Of a DNA stretch of 64,000 nucleotides, positions 54,196 to 64,000 are shown in pieces (the first letter of the stretch is position 1; every line of letters starts with the position of its first letter). Source of the DNA: Aliivibrio sifiae (lineage in GTDB: Bacteria > Pseudomonadota > Gammaproteobacteria > Enterobacterales > Vibrionaceae); the NCBI RefSeq assembly GCF_002954715.1, contig NZ_MSCP01000003.1, positions 285,390 to 349,389 of the forward strand. The letters run 5' to 3'. The notes beneath the pieces are model-generated. The model was not told the origin of the DNA and ran no database searches. It saw only the letters and a program-made list of their open reading frames with translations. Both the position numbers and the translations under genes were made by a program.

Positions 54196-54867
54196 ATGGG
54201 ATTTGATTTTACGTATATGATTGAGCTCTTACCTATACTATTTAAGTATTTAGGTACGACACTAGAAATGGCAATATGGGGATTATTCTTCGCATTAGCT
54301 CTCGCGTTAGTACTTGCTAACTTAAGAGTATTTAAAGTCCCTGTATTGGATCAACTCAGCCAGCTTTACATCAGTTTCTTTCGTGGAACACCATTGCTTG
54401 TTCAGTTATTCCTTCTTTATTATGGCCTACCGCAAGTGTTTCCAATTTTTGTTGGGTTGGATGCATTCAGTGCTGCCGTTATCGGGTTAACACTTCATTT
54501 TGCAGCTTATATGGCTGAAAGTATTCGTGCAGCTATTATTGGTGTCGATCGCAGCCAAATGGAAGCGAGCTTGTCTATCGGTATGACAACTTCCCAAGCA
54601 ATGCGTCGTATTATTCTACCTCAAGCAACTCGCGTGGCTTTACCTTCATTAATGAATTACTTTATCGATATGATCAAGTCGACTTCTTTGGCCTTTACAC
54701 TTGGTGTATCTGAAATAATGGCGAAAGCTCAAATGGAAGCCTCTTCCAGCTTTAAGTTCTTTGAAGCCTTTTTAGCCGTAGCGCTAATCTATTGGGGTGT
54801 TGTCGTTATTCTTACCCGAGTACAAACTTGGGCTGAAACTAAACTTAATAAGGCCTATGTACGATGA
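54196..54867 (+). CDS. Amino-acid ABC transporter permease
   Basis: The 223-residue inner-membrane protein of the HisMQ family has five hydrophobic segments. The coupling-helix EAA motif reads EASLSIGMTTSQAMRRIILPQATRVALP (positions ~116-143), and SFFRGTPLLVQLFLLYYGLP near residue 55 is the polar-amino-acid subfamily signature. It overlaps the ATPase gene by 4 bases, so the two are translationally coupled. Confidence 0.92.
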   Translation: MGFDFTYMIELLPILFKYLGTTLEMAIWGLFFALALALVLANLRVFKVPVLDQLSQLYISFFRGTPLLVQLFLLYYGLPQVFPIFVGLDAFSAAVIGLTLHFAAYMAESIRAAIIGVDRSQMEASLSIGMTTSQAMRRIILPQATRVALPSLMNYFIDMIKSTSLAFTLGVSEIMAKAQMEASSSFKFFEAFLAVALIYWGVVVILTRVQTWAETKLNKAYVR

Positions 54868-55601
54868 TAAAAATTACCAACCTACATAAAAGCTTTGGTG
54901 AGACTGACGTTCTCTCAGGTATTGACCTTACCATTAATAAAGGTGAGATAATTGCCGTCATAGGATCTAGTGGCACAGGCAAATCCACATTACTAAGATG
55001 CGTTAATTTTCTTGAAACAGCCGACAAAGGAACTATCAGTATTGATGATGTCAGCGTTGATGCTGAAAAAAATACCAAGGCAGAAATATTAGCGTTACGA
55101 CGAAAAACAGGCTTTATCTTCCAAAATTATGCCTTATTCTCTCATTTAACCGCACGACAGAATATTGCTGAAGGCTTAATAACTGTCCACAAGTGGAATA
55201 AGGCAGAAGCACTCAAACGATCTCAACAAATATTAGATGATATTGGTCTTGGTGATAAAGGAGATAGTTACCCTGCAGCCCTCTCTGGTGGCCAGCAACA
55301 GCGTGTAGGCATTGGTAGAGCAATGGCATTAGAAGCTGAGCTATTATTGTTTGATGAACCCACGTCAGCACTGGATCCAGAATGGGTAAATGAAGTATTG
55401 AGTTTAATGAAAAAACTCGCTACTCAACATCAAACCATGTTAGTAGTTACCCATGAGATGCAATTTGCTAAAGAAGTCGCCGATAGAGTTATCTATATGG
55501 CTGATGGAAAGATCGTAGAACAAGGAACGCCTGAACAAATTTTTGGTTATCCACAGGATCCAAAATTACAGAAATTCTTAAATCAAGTTGGGATCGCATA
55601 A
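54864..55601 (+). CDS. Amino-acid ABC transporter ATP-binding protein
   Basis: The 245-residue ATPase has Walker A GSSGTGKSTLLR at about 34, the Q-loop FQNYALFSHLTA, signature LSGGQQQRVGIGRAMALE, Walker B LLLFDEPTSALD and H-loop VTHEM. The closest pattern is the cystine/polar amino-acid group (YecC/TcyN). It completes a three-gene transporter set between dnaA and rpmH, an arrangement I also recall from V. cholerae. Confidence 0.93.
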   Translation: MIKITNLHKSFGETDVLSGIDLTINKGEIIAVIGSSGTGKSTLLRCVNFLETADKGTISIDDVSVDAEKNTKAEILALRRKTGFIFQNYALFSHLTARQNIAEGLITVHKWNKAEALKRSQQILDDIGLGDKGDSYPAALSGGQQQRVGIGRAMALEAELLLFDEPTSALDPEWVNEVLSLMKKLATQHQTMLVVTHEMQFAKEVADRVIYMADGKIVEQGTPEQIFGYPQDPKLQKFLNQVGIA

Positions 55602-55607
55602 AGATCC

Positions 55608-55635
55608 TTGCGCTCTCGCTCACAAAACGTATAAT
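55608..55635 (+). promoter_or_regulatory. rpmH promoter 1
   Basis: TTGCGC, 16 bp, TATAAT: a perfect -10 and partial -35, about 150 bases before rpmH. The leader then folds a GCCTCT/AGAGGC hairpin (55699-55716). Confidence 0.65.
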
Positions 55636-55666
55636 TCATCGTCCGGAAAATACGTGGAACCTCTTA

Positions 55667-55695
55667 TTGACTATTTTTCTGTCAATGATTACAAT
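55667..55695 (+). promoter_or_regulatory. rpmH promoter 2
   Basis: TTGACT, 17 bp, TACAAT: near-consensus sigma-70 hexamers with ideal spacing, about 90 bases before rpmH. Confidence 0.65.
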
Positions 55696-55785
55696 TCCGC
55701 CTCTTTGTTGAGAGGCGTCGGAATGTACGTCCCACGCCGGGTTTAATTAAACCTAATAACTACTGATCAGTAATAAGGTAATACC

Positions 55786-55920
55786 ATGAAACGCACTTTC
55801 CAACCTTCAGTTCTTAAGCGTAAACGTTCTCACGGCTTCCGTGCTCGTATGGCAACTAAGAACGGTCGTAACACAATCAACGCTCGTCGTGCTAAAGGCC
55901 GTAAGCGTCTATCTAAGTAA
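55786..55920 (+). CDS. rpmH: 50S ribosomal protein L34
   Basis: The 44-residue protein begins [20 protein letters not shown] and ends GRKRLSK, essentially invariant for bL34. It is first in rpmH-rnpA-yidD-yidC. Two promoters and a leader hairpin lie upstream. Confidence 0.99.
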   Translation: MKRTFQPSVLKRKRSHGFRARMATKNGRNTINARRAKGRKRLSK

Positions 55921-55936
55921 TCAATAGATTATTTTG

Positions 55937-56290
55937 ATGAATTACGACTTCTCTCGGGAGTTACGCTTGTTAACTCCCGAGGATTACAAATCAGTTTTCA
56001 AGCAAGCTCACCGAGCCGGCTCACCTCACTTCACCATTCTTGCCAGAGAAAATTCACTATCACACCCTCGTTTAGGTCTTGCTGTTCCTAAGAAGCAAAT
56101 TAAAACTGCTGTTGGTCGCAATAAGTTTAAACGTATAACTCGTGAAAGTTTCCGCAATAAGCAACATTCATTACCTGCGAAAGACTTTGTGGTTATCGCT
56201 AAAAAGAGTGCTCAAGAATTGAGTAACGAAGACTTTAACAAGCTACTAGATAAATTATGGCATCGCCTGTCTCGCCCTTCTCGTGGATAG
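55937..56290 (+). CDS. rnpA: Ribonuclease P protein component
   Basis: RnpA is the basic protein cofactor of RNase P, which matures tRNA 5' ends. The 117-residue protein (E. coli 119) has [40 protein letters not shown] (the RNR-type core motif) and ITRESFR. I use ATG at 55937; a TTG immediately before it is an alternative start that adds one residue. It overlaps yidD by 34 bases. Confidence 0.97.
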   Translation: MNYDFSRELRLLTPEDYKSVFKQAHRAGSPHFTILARENSLSHPRLGLAVPKKQIKTAVGRNKFKRITRESFRNKQHSLPAKDFVVIAKKSAQELSNEDFNKLLDKLWHRLSRPSRG

Positions 56291-56514
56291 CAATCGGTCT
56301 AATCCGTTTTTATCAACTCGTCATCAGTCCAATGATTGGACCTCGCTGTCGATTTACTCCAACGTGTTCGCATTATGCAATTGACGCACTAAAGTCACAC
56401 GGTTTAGTAAAAGGGTGTTGGCTAACTGGCAAACGTCTATTAAAATGTCATCCTTTGAATGATGGGGGCTATGACCCCGTCCCACCCAAGCAGCATAAAG
56501 ACAGAGAACAATAA
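56257..56514 (+). CDS. yidD: Membrane protein insertion efficiency factor YidD
   Basis: YidD is a small membrane-associated protein assisting YidC-dependent insertion. The 85-residue protein has the diagnostic block [20 protein letters not shown] with the conserved cysteine and [12 protein letters not shown], then GGYDPVP. It overlaps the end of rnpA, as is usual, and lies 2 bases before yidC. Confidence 0.97.
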   Translation: MASPVSPFSWIAIGLIRFYQLVISPMIGPRCRFTPTCSHYAIDALKSHGLVKGCWLTGKRLLKCHPLNDGGYDPVPPKQHKDREQ

Positions 56515-56516
56515 CG

Positions 56517-58142
56517 ATGGATACCCAACGTAATATTCTGTTGCTAGCACTGGCTTTAGTTTCTTTTTTACTTTTCCAACAATGGCAAGTAGAAACTAAT
56601 CCGCAGCAACCAGCTACAGTTAGTACCGTTCAACAAACTCACACGAATGGTGATGTTCCAACTTCTTCGACAGCAAACAGTGATACACCAGCGGATTCAG
56701 CACAGTCTGACAAGCTGATTACAATCACAACTGATGTGCTTACTTTAAAAGTAGATACGTTGGGTGGTGACATCATTGAATCTGTTCTTAATAAATACGA
56801 TGCAGAATTAGACTCTAAAGCAAAATTCGTTCTTCTTAGAAACGATGCTGATCATAGCTATATTGCTCAAAGTGGTTTAATCGGTCCTCAAGGCATCGAT
56901 TCAAACACGGGTCGTGCACAATTTACAGCGCAAAAAACAGATTATGTTTTAGCGGATGGCCAAAACGAATTACGTGTTCCGTTAACATTAGTGAAAGATG
57001 GTATTACTTATACTAAAACACTAGTGCTTAAACGTGACAGCTACGCTATTGATGTTGATTACACGGTTGATAACCAATCTTCAGCACCAGCAACAGTAGA
57101 AATGTACGCAAACTTAAAGCAAAACTTATTGGATGACGGTGGCAGCTTAACAATGCCTACGTACCGTGGTGGTGCTTACTCTACTGAAGATACACGCTAT
57201 AAAAAATACAGCTTTGACGACATGGAAGATAAGAACTTATCTATCGACATGACAAATGGTCAAGGTTGGGCGGGTATGCTACAACATTACTTCGCATCAG
57301 CTTGGATCCCACGTAACGTGAATAATGCAACACTGACTTCACGTGTTGCTGGCGATTACGGTTACATTGGCGTTCGTATGCCTTCAGTAACAATCCCTGC
57401 AGGCCAAGAAGCAACGCTTACAGCAACGCTTTGGACAGGTCCAAAACTTCAACCAGAAATGGCTGCAACTGCTAAATACTTAGATTTAAGTGTTGATTAC
57501 GGTTGGTTATGGTTCATTGCATCTCCTCTTCACAAACTACTGTCTTTCATTCACGGTATTGTTGGGAACTGGGGTCTAGCGATCATGTTCTTAACGTTCA
57601 TCGTTCGTGGTGCAATGTACCCACTAACGAAAGCACAATACACATCAATGGCTAAAATGCGCATGCTTCAACCTAAGTTGGCAGCAATGCGCGAGCGCAT
57701 CGGCGATGACCGTCAGCGTATGAGCCAAGAAATGATGGAGCTTTATAAGAAAGAAAAAGTAAACCCACTAGGTGGCTGTTTACCAATCGTTCTTCAAATG
57801 CCGATCTTCATTTCTCTGTACTGGGCACTAATGGAATCAGTTGAACTTCGTCATTCTCCATTCTTTGGTTGGATCACGGATTTATCAGCACAAGACCCAT
57901 ACTACATCCTGCCATTACTAATGGGTGCTAGTATGTTCTTAATCCAGAAGATGAGCCCTACGACAGTAACGGATCCAATGCAACAGAAGATCATGACATT
58001 CATGCCTGTAATGTTCACGGTATTCTTCTTATGGTTCCCAGCTGGCTTAGTTCTTTACTGGTTAGTATCAAACATCGTAACGCTAATTCAGCAAACTCTG
58101 ATTTATCGTGCACTTGAGAAAAAAGGCTTACATTCTAAGTAA
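56517..58142 (+). CDS. yidC: Membrane protein insertase YidC
   Basis: YidC is an inner-membrane insertase acting alone or with SecYEG. The 541-residue protein (E. coli 548) begins with a transmembrane helix ([18 protein letters not shown]). The large periplasmic beta-sandwich domain spans about 55-330. The five-helix core carries [15 protein letters not shown] and [25 protein letters not shown]. It is the end of the rpmH operon, followed by a terminator. Confidence 0.99.
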   Translation: MDTQRNILLLALALVSFLLFQQWQVETNPQQPATVSTVQQTHTNGDVPTSSTANSDTPADSAQSDKLITITTDVLTLKVDTLGGDIIESVLNKYDAELDSKAKFVLLRNDADHSYIAQSGLIGPQGIDSNTGRAQFTAQKTDYVLADGQNELRVPLTLVKDGITYTKTLVLKRDSYAIDVDYTVDNQSSAPATVEMYANLKQNLLDDGGSLTMPTYRGGAYSTEDTRYKKYSFDDMEDKNLSIDMTNGQGWAGMLQHYFASAWIPRNVNNATLTSRVAGDYGYIGVRMPSVTIPAGQEATLTATLWTGPKLQPEMAATAKYLDLSVDYGWLWFIASPLHKLLSFIHGIVGNWGLAIMFLTFIVRGAMYPLTKAQYTSMAKMRMLQPKLAAMRERIGDDRQRMSQEMMELYKKEKVNPLGGCLPIVLQMPIFISLYWALMESVELRHSPFFGWITDLSAQDPYYILPLLMGASMFLIQKMSPTTVTDPMQQKIMTFMPVMFTVFFLWFPAGLVLYWLVSNIVTLIQQTLIYRALEKKGLHSK

Positions 58143-58165
58143 GTTGAATTTCTAAAGAAATAAAC

Positions 58166-58191
58166 AAAAGGCGGCCATTGGTCGCCTTTTT
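58166..58191 (+). terminator. Terminator after yidC
   Basis: AAAAGGCG.C pairs with G.CGCCTTTT, with T-run, 25 bases after yidC. Confidence 0.85.
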
Positions 58192-58240
58192 TGTTTTATC
58201 GGCTTACAATATGCTCAAGCAATAGACATTAAGAATAATC

Positions 58241-59608
58241 ATGACATTACATACAGACACTATCGTTGCGCAAGCAACAGCCCCTGGCCGAGGCGGCGTA
58301 GGCATCATTCGAGTATCAGGTCCTAAAGCTCAACAAGTCGCTCTAGAAGTGGTAGGAAAGACGCTTAAACCTCGTTACGCAGAATACACCCCATTTAAAG
58401 ATGAAAGCGGTATAGAGCTTGATCAAGGTATTGCGCTTTATTTCCCAAACCCACATTCATTTACTGGTGAAGATGTTCTAGAACTTCAAGGTCATGGTGG
58501 CCCTGTAGTCATGGATATGCTGATTAAACGCATTCTAAAAATAGATGGCATTCGTACTGCACGCCCAGGTGAGTTTTCAGAAAGAGCCTTCTTAAATGAT
58601 AAAATGGATTTAGCTCAAGCAGAAGCCATTGCCGATTTAATTGATGCAAGTTCTGAAGAAGCGGCTAAATCAGCGCTAAATTCATTACAAGGCGTTTTTT
58701 CAAACAAGATAAACACCTTAGTTGAGTCACTTATTTATTTACGAATTTATGTTGAAGCCGCCATTGATTTCCCAGAAGAAGAGATCGATTTTCTTGCAGA
58801 CGGTAAAGTCAGTGGTGATTTACAAGGGATCATTGACAACCTAAACGCTGTTCGTAAAGAAGCGAACCAAGGTGCGATCATGCGTGAAGGCATGAAAGTA
58901 GTAATAGCCGGTCGTCCTAATGCAGGGAAATCAAGCCTACTAAATGCTTTATCGGGCAAAGACAGCGCAATAGTTACTGATATAGCAGGAACCACACGTG
59001 ACGTACTCAGAGAGCACATTCATATTGATGGTATGCCTTTACATATCATTGATACAGCCGGTCTTCGTGAAGCCTCTGATGAAGTAGAACGCATTGGTAT
59101 TGAACGAGCTTGGGAAGAAATAGCACAAGCTGATCGCGTTTTATTTATGGTTGATGGCACAACAACAGATGCAACCGACCCTAAAGTAATCTGGCCAGAA
59201 TTTCTTGATCGTCTTCCTAAAAATATGGGAATGACAGTGATCCGCAATAAAGCAGATCAAACAGGTGAAGAGCTTGGTATTTGCCACGTAAATGATCCTA
59301 CTCTTATCCGCTTATCAGCCAAAACAGGCGAAGGTGTTGATGCACTGCGTACTCACTTAAAAGAGTGTATGGGCTTTTCAGGTAACCAAGAAGGTGGCTT
59401 TATGGCTCGTAGACGCCATTTAGAAGCACTAGAAAAGGCCTCTCAACACCTAGATATAGGCCAGCAACAACTTGAAGGTTATATGGCTGGTGAAATTCTT
59501 GCTGAAGAACTGAGAATAGCACAGCAACACCTGAGTGAAATTACAGGTGAATTTACTTCTGATGACCTGCTAGGACGTATATTTACTTCTTTCTGTATTG
59601 GTAAATAA
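58241..59608 (+). CDS. mnmE: tRNA modification GTPase MnmE
   Basis: MnmE forms the 5-carboxymethylaminomethyl wobble-uridine modification complex with MnmG. The 455-residue protein has an N-terminal formyl-THF-binding domain ([14 protein letters not shown]), G1 [14 protein letters not shown] near 222, the G2/G3 motifs GTTRDV and DTAGLREA, G4 NKAD, and the C-terminal catalytic FCIGK. Its partner mnmG lies just across oriC. Confidence 0.98.
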   Translation: MTLHTDTIVAQATAPGRGGVGIIRVSGPKAQQVALEVVGKTLKPRYAEYTPFKDESGIELDQGIALYFPNPHSFTGEDVLELQGHGGPVVMDMLIKRILKIDGIRTARPGEFSERAFLNDKMDLAQAEAIADLIDASSEEAAKSALNSLQGVFSNKINTLVESLIYLRIYVEAAIDFPEEEIDFLADGKVSGDLQGIIDNLNAVRKEANQGAIMREGMKVVIAGRPNAGKSSLLNALSGKDSAIVTDIAGTTRDVLREHIHIDGMPLHIIDTAGLREASDEVERIGIERAWEEIAQADRVLFMVDGTTTDATDPKVIWPEFLDRLPKNMGMTVIRNKADQTGEELGICHVNDPTLIRLSAKTGEGVDALRTHLKECMGFSGNQEGGFMARRRHLEALEKASQHLDIGQQQLEGYMAGEILAEELRIAQQHLSEITGEFTSDDLLGRIFTSFCIGK

Positions 59609-59628
59609 CACTAAATAATACAAACAAT

Positions 59629-59653
59629 AATGGGCTATTACAGCCCATTTTTT
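59629..59653 (+). terminator. Terminator between mnmE and mioC
   Basis: AATGGGCT pairs with AGCCCATT and is followed by a T-run. Confidence 0.8.
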
Positions 59654-59666
59654 ATAGGAAAAATTC

Positions 59667-60101
59667 ATGAAAAATGCATCAATCATTACAGGTAGCACCC
59701 TAGGAGGTGCTGAATATGTTGGCGATCATATCGCTGATTTATTAGAGGAAATGGACTTTACAACCGATATCCATAATCAACCTAATTTAGACGAAATAGA
59801 CAACAGTAGCCTTTGGATTTTAGTCGTATCTACTCATGGTGCGGGAGACTACCCAGACAACATCAAGCCTTTCATTCAGCAGCTCACCGACAACAACACA
59901 AGCATCTCAAAAGTAAAGTTTGCAATAGTTGCCATTGGTGATTCAAATTACGACACTTTCTGTGCTGCTGGTAAATCACTGCAAAACACCCTTCTAGAAT
60001 TAGGCGCAACTGAAAAATTTCCACTTTTAGAAATAGATGTAACCCAACATAGTATCCCTGAAGAGCCGGCAGAATTGTGGCTAAAAGAATATATTTGTTA
60101 A
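59667..60101 (+). CDS. mioC: Flavodoxin-like protein MioC
   Basis: MioC is a short-chain FMN flavodoxin flanking oriC; in E. coli its transcription towards oriC affects initiation. The 144-residue protein (E. coli 147) has the phosphate loop region GSTLGGAEYVGDHIADLLE, STHGAGDYPDN and GDSNYDTFCAAG. TAGGA precedes the ATG. The conserved order mioC-oriC-mnmG locates the replication origin. Confidence 0.95.
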   Translation: MKNASIITGSTLGGAEYVGDHIADLLEEMDFTTDIHNQPNLDEIDNSSLWILVVSTHGAGDYPDNIKPFIQQLTDNNTSISKVKFAIVAIGDSNYDTFCAAGKSLQNTLLELGATEKFPLLEIDVTQHSIPEEPAELWLKEYIC

Positions 60102-60524
60102 TAATTCATTTATGATCATGATGAAAAGTTATTAAATAGAAAACATCTACGATGTGGATAACTATAGAAAGATCCAGTGATCAAGTTATAGTTATCCATT
60201 GAATAAGATCCATTGCCCTACCCCCCTGTGGATAACAAGCTCTTTTATCCTCAAGCCATCCGATCGAAGATCAAAGAAAAGTAACAACTTTGGATCGATC
60301 CAAAGTATATGATCCAATTGATCATTTAGCACTTATCCACAGAGATCGGCGATCTATATAATAGATCTAATAAGAGATCTCTTTAAAAGATCTTAAATAT
60401 ATTAAGCGATCTTTCTTTTTTGAACTTCGTCACTTTTTCATTTCTTTCCAAGCTAGAAAAAGGGTAAAATAGATCTCTTAAGTTAAATTCTTCTAACTCT
60501 TTTCATTACACCTAAGGTCGAATC
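60102..60524. other. Chromosomal origin of replication oriC
   Basis: Between mioC and mnmG lies 423 bp of non-coding DNA. Perfect DnaA boxes are at 60153-60161 and 60227-60235 (TGTGGATAA) and 60333-60341 (TTATCCACA); near-matches are at 60192-60200 and 60245-60253. I count 17 GATC sites. An AT-rich zone from about 60350 to 60420 holds repeated GATCT-containing segments, including GATCTTTCTTTTT, one mismatch from the E. coli unwinding 13-mer GATCTNTTNTTTT. The unwinding element therefore lies on the mnmG side, as in E. coli. Confidence 0.95.
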
Positions 60525-62414
60525 ATGTTTTACCAAGAAAACTTTGATGTCATTGTTATTGGCGGTGGTCATGCTGGTACTGAAGCAGCACTTGCTGCGG
60601 CAAGAACAGGACAAAAAACACTTCTCCTCACTCATAACATTGACACATTAGGTCAAATGTCGTGTAACCCAGCGATTGGTGGGATCGGCAAGGGCCATTT
60701 GGTAAAAGAAGTGGATGCCTTAGGTGGATTAATGGCACAAGCCATTGATCACGGTGGTATTCAATTTAGAACACTAAATGCTTCAAAAGGTCCTGCAGTA
60801 CGAGCAACACGTGCTCAAGCTGATAGAGCATTGTATAAAGCATTCGTTCGTTCAGTATTAGAAAACCAACCAAACTTGACCCTATTTCAACAAGCCGTAG
60901 ATGATTTGATCATTGAAAATGATAAAGTTATCGGCGCAGTTACTCAGATGGGCCTTAAATTCCGTGCTAAATCAGTTGTATTAACCGCTGGAACCTTTTT
61001 AGGGGGTCAGATACATATTGGCATGGAAAACTTCTCTGGAGGCCGCGCAGGAGATCCTTCTTCGATCACTTTAGCGCAACGTTTACGAGATCGTCCATTT
61101 AGGATCGGCCGCTTAAAAACAGGAACCCCACCTCGTATTGATGCTCGTACTGTTGATTTTTCAGTACTAGAAGCACAACCAGGTGATAATCCAACACCAG
61201 TATTTTCATTCTTAGGTAATCGTCAACAGCATCCTACGCAGGTTAATTGTTTCATTACTCATACCAATGAAAAAACACATGATGTTATTCGTAAGAACCT
61301 TGATCGTAGTCCAATGTATGCGGGTGTCATTGAAGGTATTGGCCCACGTTACTGCCCTTCAATTGAAGATAAAGTAATGCGCTTTGCAGATAAAGACAGT
61401 CACCAAATCTTTATTGAACCAGAGGGGCTAACTACGCACGAGTTATACCCAAATGGTATTTCTACAAGCTTACCATTTGATGTTCAATTACAAATTGTTC
61501 AATCAATGAAAGGCTTCGAAAATGCACACATCGTACGTCCTGGTTACGCAATTGAGTACGATTTCTTTGATCCTCGTGATTTAAAATCAACGTATGAAAC
61601 TAAGTTTATTGAAGGTTTATTCTTTGCTGGTCAAATCAACGGTACAACTGGATATGAAGAAGCCGCTGCTCAAGGTTTGATGGCTGGTTTGAATGCTAGT
61701 TTATTTGCTCAAGGCAAAGAAGGTTGGAGTCCACGTCGTGATGAAGCGTACATGGGAGTTTTAATTGATGATTTATCAACTCTTGGAACAAAAGAACCTT
61801 ACCGTATGTTTACTTCACGCGCTGAATATCGTTTATCTTTACGCGAAGATAATGCAGATTTACGTTTAACTGAACAAGGTCGTGCTCTTGGTTTAGTTGA
61901 CGACATTCGTTGGGCTCGCTTTAGTGAAAAAGTAGAAAATATTGAAAAAGAAAATCAACGATTAAAAGATATTTGGATTAATCCAAAATCTGAAAATATT
62001 GATCAAGTAAATTCGATCTTAAAAACCCCGATCGTTCGTGAAGCTAATGGTGAGGATCTTCTTCGTCGTCCAGAAGTTACTTACAACTCTTTAGTATCAC
62101 TTGAAAACTTTGGTCCAGCGATTGAAGATCTACAAGCAGCAGAGCAAGTTGAAATTCAAGTTAAATATGCAGGTTATATTCAACGTCAGCGAGATGAAAT
62201 TGAAAAATCATTACGCCACGAAAATACAAAACTGCCATTAGATTTGGATTACAGCAAAGTAAAAGGCCTTTCAAATGAAGTGGTTGCTAAGTTAAGCGAC
62301 GCAAAACCAGAAACTCTTGGTATTGCTTCTCGTATTTCTGGTATTACTCCAGCTGCGATTTCAATTTTATTGGTTCATTTAAAGAAACACGGTTTATTAA
62401 AAAAAGGTGAGTAA
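60525..62414 (+). CDS. mnmG: tRNA uridine-5-carboxymethylaminomethyl modification enzyme MnmG (GidA)
   Basis: MnmG is the FAD- and NADH-dependent partner of MnmE. The 629-residue protein (same as E. coli) has the FAD motif [17 protein letters not shown] at about 13. [33 protein letters not shown] and [21 protein letters not shown] are the family signatures. Its stop region overlaps the beginning of rsmG signals. Confidence 0.99.
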   Translation: MFYQENFDVIVIGGGHAGTEAALAAARTGQKTLLLTHNIDTLGQMSCNPAIGGIGKGHLVKEVDALGGLMAQAIDHGGIQFRTLNASKGPAVRATRAQADRALYKAFVRSVLENQPNLTLFQQAVDDLIIENDKVIGAVTQMGLKFRAKSVVLTAGTFLGGQIHIGMENFSGGRAGDPSSITLAQRLRDRPFRIGRLKTGTPPRIDARTVDFSVLEAQPGDNPTPVFSFLGNRQQHPTQVNCFITHTNEKTHDVIRKNLDRSPMYAGVIEGIGPRYCPSIEDKVMRFADKDSHQIFIEPEGLTTHELYPNGISTSLPFDVQLQIVQSMKGFENAHIVRPGYAIEYDFFDPRDLKSTYETKFIEGLFFAGQINGTTGYEEAAAQGLMAGLNASLFAQGKEGWSPRRDEAYMGVLIDDLSTLGTKEPYRMFTSRAEYRLSLREDNADLRLTEQGRALGLVDDIRWARFSEKVENIEKENQRLKDIWINPKSENIDQVNSILKTPIVREANGEDLLRRPEVTYNSLVSLENFGPAIEDLQAAEQVEIQVKYAGYIQRQRDEIEKSLRHENTKLPLDLDYSKVKGLSNEVVAKLSDAKPETLGIASRISGITPAAISILLVHLKKHGLLKKGE

Positions 62415-62415
62415 T

Positions 62416-63048
62416 GTGACCGATTTATCTCAACAATTCGATCGTTTGATTGCTCAAACTGATTTAACTGTCTCTGAATTGCAAAAAGAACAGTTACTTG
62501 GTTATGTAGCTCTACTTCACAAGTGGAATAAAGCGTATAACTTAACCTCAGTAAGAAACCCAAGTGAAATGGTTATTAAACATATCTTGGATAGTATCGT
62601 TGTTAGTCCAAAGCTATCAGGTCAACGTTTTATTGATGTTGGTACAGGACCTGGTTTACCAGGTATTCCATTAGCTATCATGAACCCTGATAAATCATTT
62701 ACACTGTTAGATAGCTTAGGAAAACGAATTCGTTTTATTAAACAAGTTATTCATGAGTTAAAAATTAACAATGTCACACCAATTCAAAGTCGTGTTGAAG
62801 AGTTTCAACCAGAAGAAAAGTTTGATGCAGTCCTAAGTCGTGCGTTTGCATCAATGACAGACATGGTGAATTGGTGTCATCATCTACCTAAAGAAGAAGA
62901 TGGTGTATTTTTGGCATTAAAAGGGATCTATTCAGAAGATGAAGCAAATGATCTTCCTGAGTGGTGTTCGGTCAGAGATGTAGCGACATTAATCGTTCCG
63001 GAGTTAGAAGGTGAAAGACATTTAGTCACCTTAACCGGAAAAAAATAA
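62416..63048 (+). CDS. rsmG: 16S rRNA (guanine-527-N7) methyltransferase RsmG
   Basis: RsmG methylates G527 of 16S rRNA. The sequence has the SAM-binding [27 protein letters not shown] and [18 protein letters not shown] typical of GidB/RsmG. I choose the GTG at 62416 (about 210 residues), spaced correctly from AAGGTGAG, which overlaps the mnmG end. A GTG at 62407 would add three residues. It is co-transcribed with mnmG and parAB. Confidence 0.95.
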   Translation: MTDLSQQFDRLIAQTDLTVSELQKEQLLGYVALLHKWNKAYNLTSVRNPSEMVIKHILDSIVVSPKLSGQRFIDVGTGPGLPGIPLAIMNPDKSFTLLDSLGKRIRFIKQVIHELKINNVTPIQSRVEEFQPEEKFDAVLSRAFASMTDMVNWCHHLPKEEDGVFLALKGIYSEDEANDLPEWCSVRDVATLIVPELEGERHLVTLTGKK

Positions 63049-63065
63049 TGGAATAAGAGGTTAGT

Positions 63066-63866
63066 GTGGGAAAAGTTATCTCTATTGCGAACCAGAAAGG
63101 TGGCGTAGGTAAAACAACAACAGCGGTGAATCTTGCCGCTTCTATGGCAGCAACACATCGAAAAGTTCTACTTATTGACTTAGACGCGCAAGGTAATGCG
63201 ACGATGGCCAGTGGGGTTGATAAATACGATGTAGATGCTACTGCTTATGAGTTGTTGGTTGACGAAGTGCCTTTTGAAAAGGTTGTGATAGAGGAAACAT
63301 CTGGAGGCTATGACTTAATAGCAGCAAATGGTGATATTACTGCTGCTGAGATTAAGTTAATGGAAGTTTTTGCGCGAGAAGTTCGCTTGCGCAACATGAT
63401 CTACCCAATTCGTGGTAACTATGATTTCATCTTTATTGATTGCCCTCCCGCTCTAAATCTCCTTACAATTAACGCCATGGCAGCATCTGATTCTGTATTA
63501 GTTCCTATGCAGTGTGAATATTATGCACTAGAGGGACTTACCGCTTTAATTGATACTATTGGTAAATTAGCCGCTGTAGTGAATGCTGATTTAAAGATCG
63601 AAGGGTTATTAAGAACCATGTTCGATCCTCGCAATCGCTTAGCTAATGATGTATCGGATCAACTAAAAAAACATTTCGGAGACAAAGTGTATCGTACTGT
63701 CATTCCTCGAAATGTGCGTTTAGCAGAAGCGCCAAGTCATGGTAAACCTGCAATGTATTATGATAAATACTCAAATGGTGCAAAAGCATATTTAGCTCTT
63801 GCCGGAGAGATAATTCGCCGTGACGAAGTGGAAAAAGAAAGGGAAACAGAAATTCATGGGAAATAA
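63066..63866 (+). CDS. parA: Chromosome partitioning ATPase ParA (Soj)
   Basis: ParA is a deviant-Walker ATPase that moves ParB-parS complexes and separates replicated origins. The 266-residue protein has the deviant Walker A KGGVGKTTTAVNLA at about 11, DLDAQGNA and FIDCPPALNLLTINAM. The start is GTG with AGAGG upstream. The last 11 bases overlap the start of parB, showing translational coupling. Confidence 0.97.
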   Translation: MGKVISIANQKGGVGKTTTAVNLAASMAATHRKVLLIDLDAQGNATMASGVDKYDVDATAYELLVDEVPFEKVVIEETSGGYDLIAANGDITAAEIKLMEVFAREVRLRNMIYPIRGNYDFIFIDCPPALNLLTINAMAASDSVLVPMQCEYYALEGLTALIDTIGKLAAVVNADLKIEGLLRTMFDPRNRLANDVSDQLKKHFGDKVYRTVIPRNVRLAEAPSHGKPAMYYDKYSNGAKAYLALAGEIIRRDEVEKERETEIHGK

Positions 63867-64000
63867 ACGTGGTTTAGGTAAAGGATTAGATGCCCTATTA
63901 GCAACAAGTTCACTGGCTCGTGAAAAGCAAGTTGCAGCAGAACAAAGTGAATCTATTTCAAAAGAAACTCAATTGGTTGAGCTGGGTATCCATCAACTGA
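63856..64000 (+). CDS. parB: Chromosome partitioning protein ParB (Spo0J), 3' end missing
   Basis: The first 48 codons are present: MGNKRGLGKGLDALLATSSL followed by an acidic/glutamine-rich linker up to ELGIHQL, the beginning of the ParB/Spo0J core. The N-terminal GLGKGLDALL box contacts ParA. The gene runs off the window. Candidate binding sites (parS) for this protein occur elsewhere in the window. Confidence 0.95.
   Translation, partial: MGNKRGLGKGLDALLATSSLAREKQVAAEQSESISKETQLVELGIHQL

Overview
The window is an origin-proximal piece of the larger chromosome of a low-GC member of the Vibrionaceae, most likely Aliivibrio (Vibrio) fischeri or a close relative. Three things point there: the order gyrB-recF-dnaN-dnaA / amino-acid ABC transporter / rpmH-rnpA-yidD-yidC-mnmE-mioC-oriC-mnmG-rsmG-parA-parB, the Vibrio-type protein sequences (DnaA, GyrB, TusA, FadBA), and a tandem pair of CsrB-type regulatory RNAs. 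Species assignment is inference; no database was searched.

Layout. 1-3.3 kb: end of gppA, then hemB (Mg-type ALA dehydratase) and a TatD-family nuclease. 3.3-5.25 kb: an approximately 1.02-kb tandem duplication in which each unit carries a MITE-like palindromic element, a CsrB-family sRNA on the minus strand, and an upstream GacA/UvrY-type box. 5.4-11.5 kb: minus-strand genes rmuC, ubiE-ubiJ-ubiB and tatABC. 11.5-17.1 kb: a DMT exporter, a short protein resembling only the oligomerisation half of H-NS, a Bcr/CflA-like MFS pump with a divergent LysR regulator, and an Xaa-Pro aminopeptidase. 17.2-23.2 kb: thiamine operon thiCEFSGH behind a TPP riboswitch, peppered with parS-like 16-mers. 23.4-25.0 kb: a CLC-F type fluoride exporter behind a fluoride riboswitch. 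25-29.1 kb: a small orphan protein, an M16 lipoprotein protease, and an array of 127-bp repeats derived from the 3' half of the adjacent tRNA-Trp plus its terminator. 29.2-35.5 kb: hemG, trkH, yigZ, and divergent fadBA with a FadR-like operator. 35.6-41.2 kb: a 24-codon basic ORF, acuI, a LysR regulator, two small membrane proteins flanking tusA, and a MalS-derived lipoprotein that has lost the GH13 catalytic residues. 41.3-46.5 kb: glyQS, avtA, and ibpA with a ROSE-like RNA thermometer. 46.8-53.2 kb: gyrB-recF-dnaN-dnaA. 53.3-55.6 kb: a cystine-type amino-acid ABC transporter. 55.6-64 kb: rpmH through parB, with oriC at about 60.1-60.5 kb.

How it works together. The replication-segregation module is compact: oriC with DnaA boxes, an AT-rich GATC-dense unwinding zone, dnaA/dnaN/recF/gyrB within 14 kb, parAB on the other side, and candidate parS sites spread over roughly 33 kb (17.2-50.0 kb). 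Several operons are controlled by RNA elements readable directly from the sequence: TPP riboswitch, fluoride riboswitch, ROSE-like thermometer, and two CsrA-sequestering RNAs. The most unusual material is the duplicated csrB locus, the tRNA-Trp-derived repeat array, the catalytically dead MalS homologue, the truncated H-NS-like protein and the fluoride exporter/riboswitch pair.
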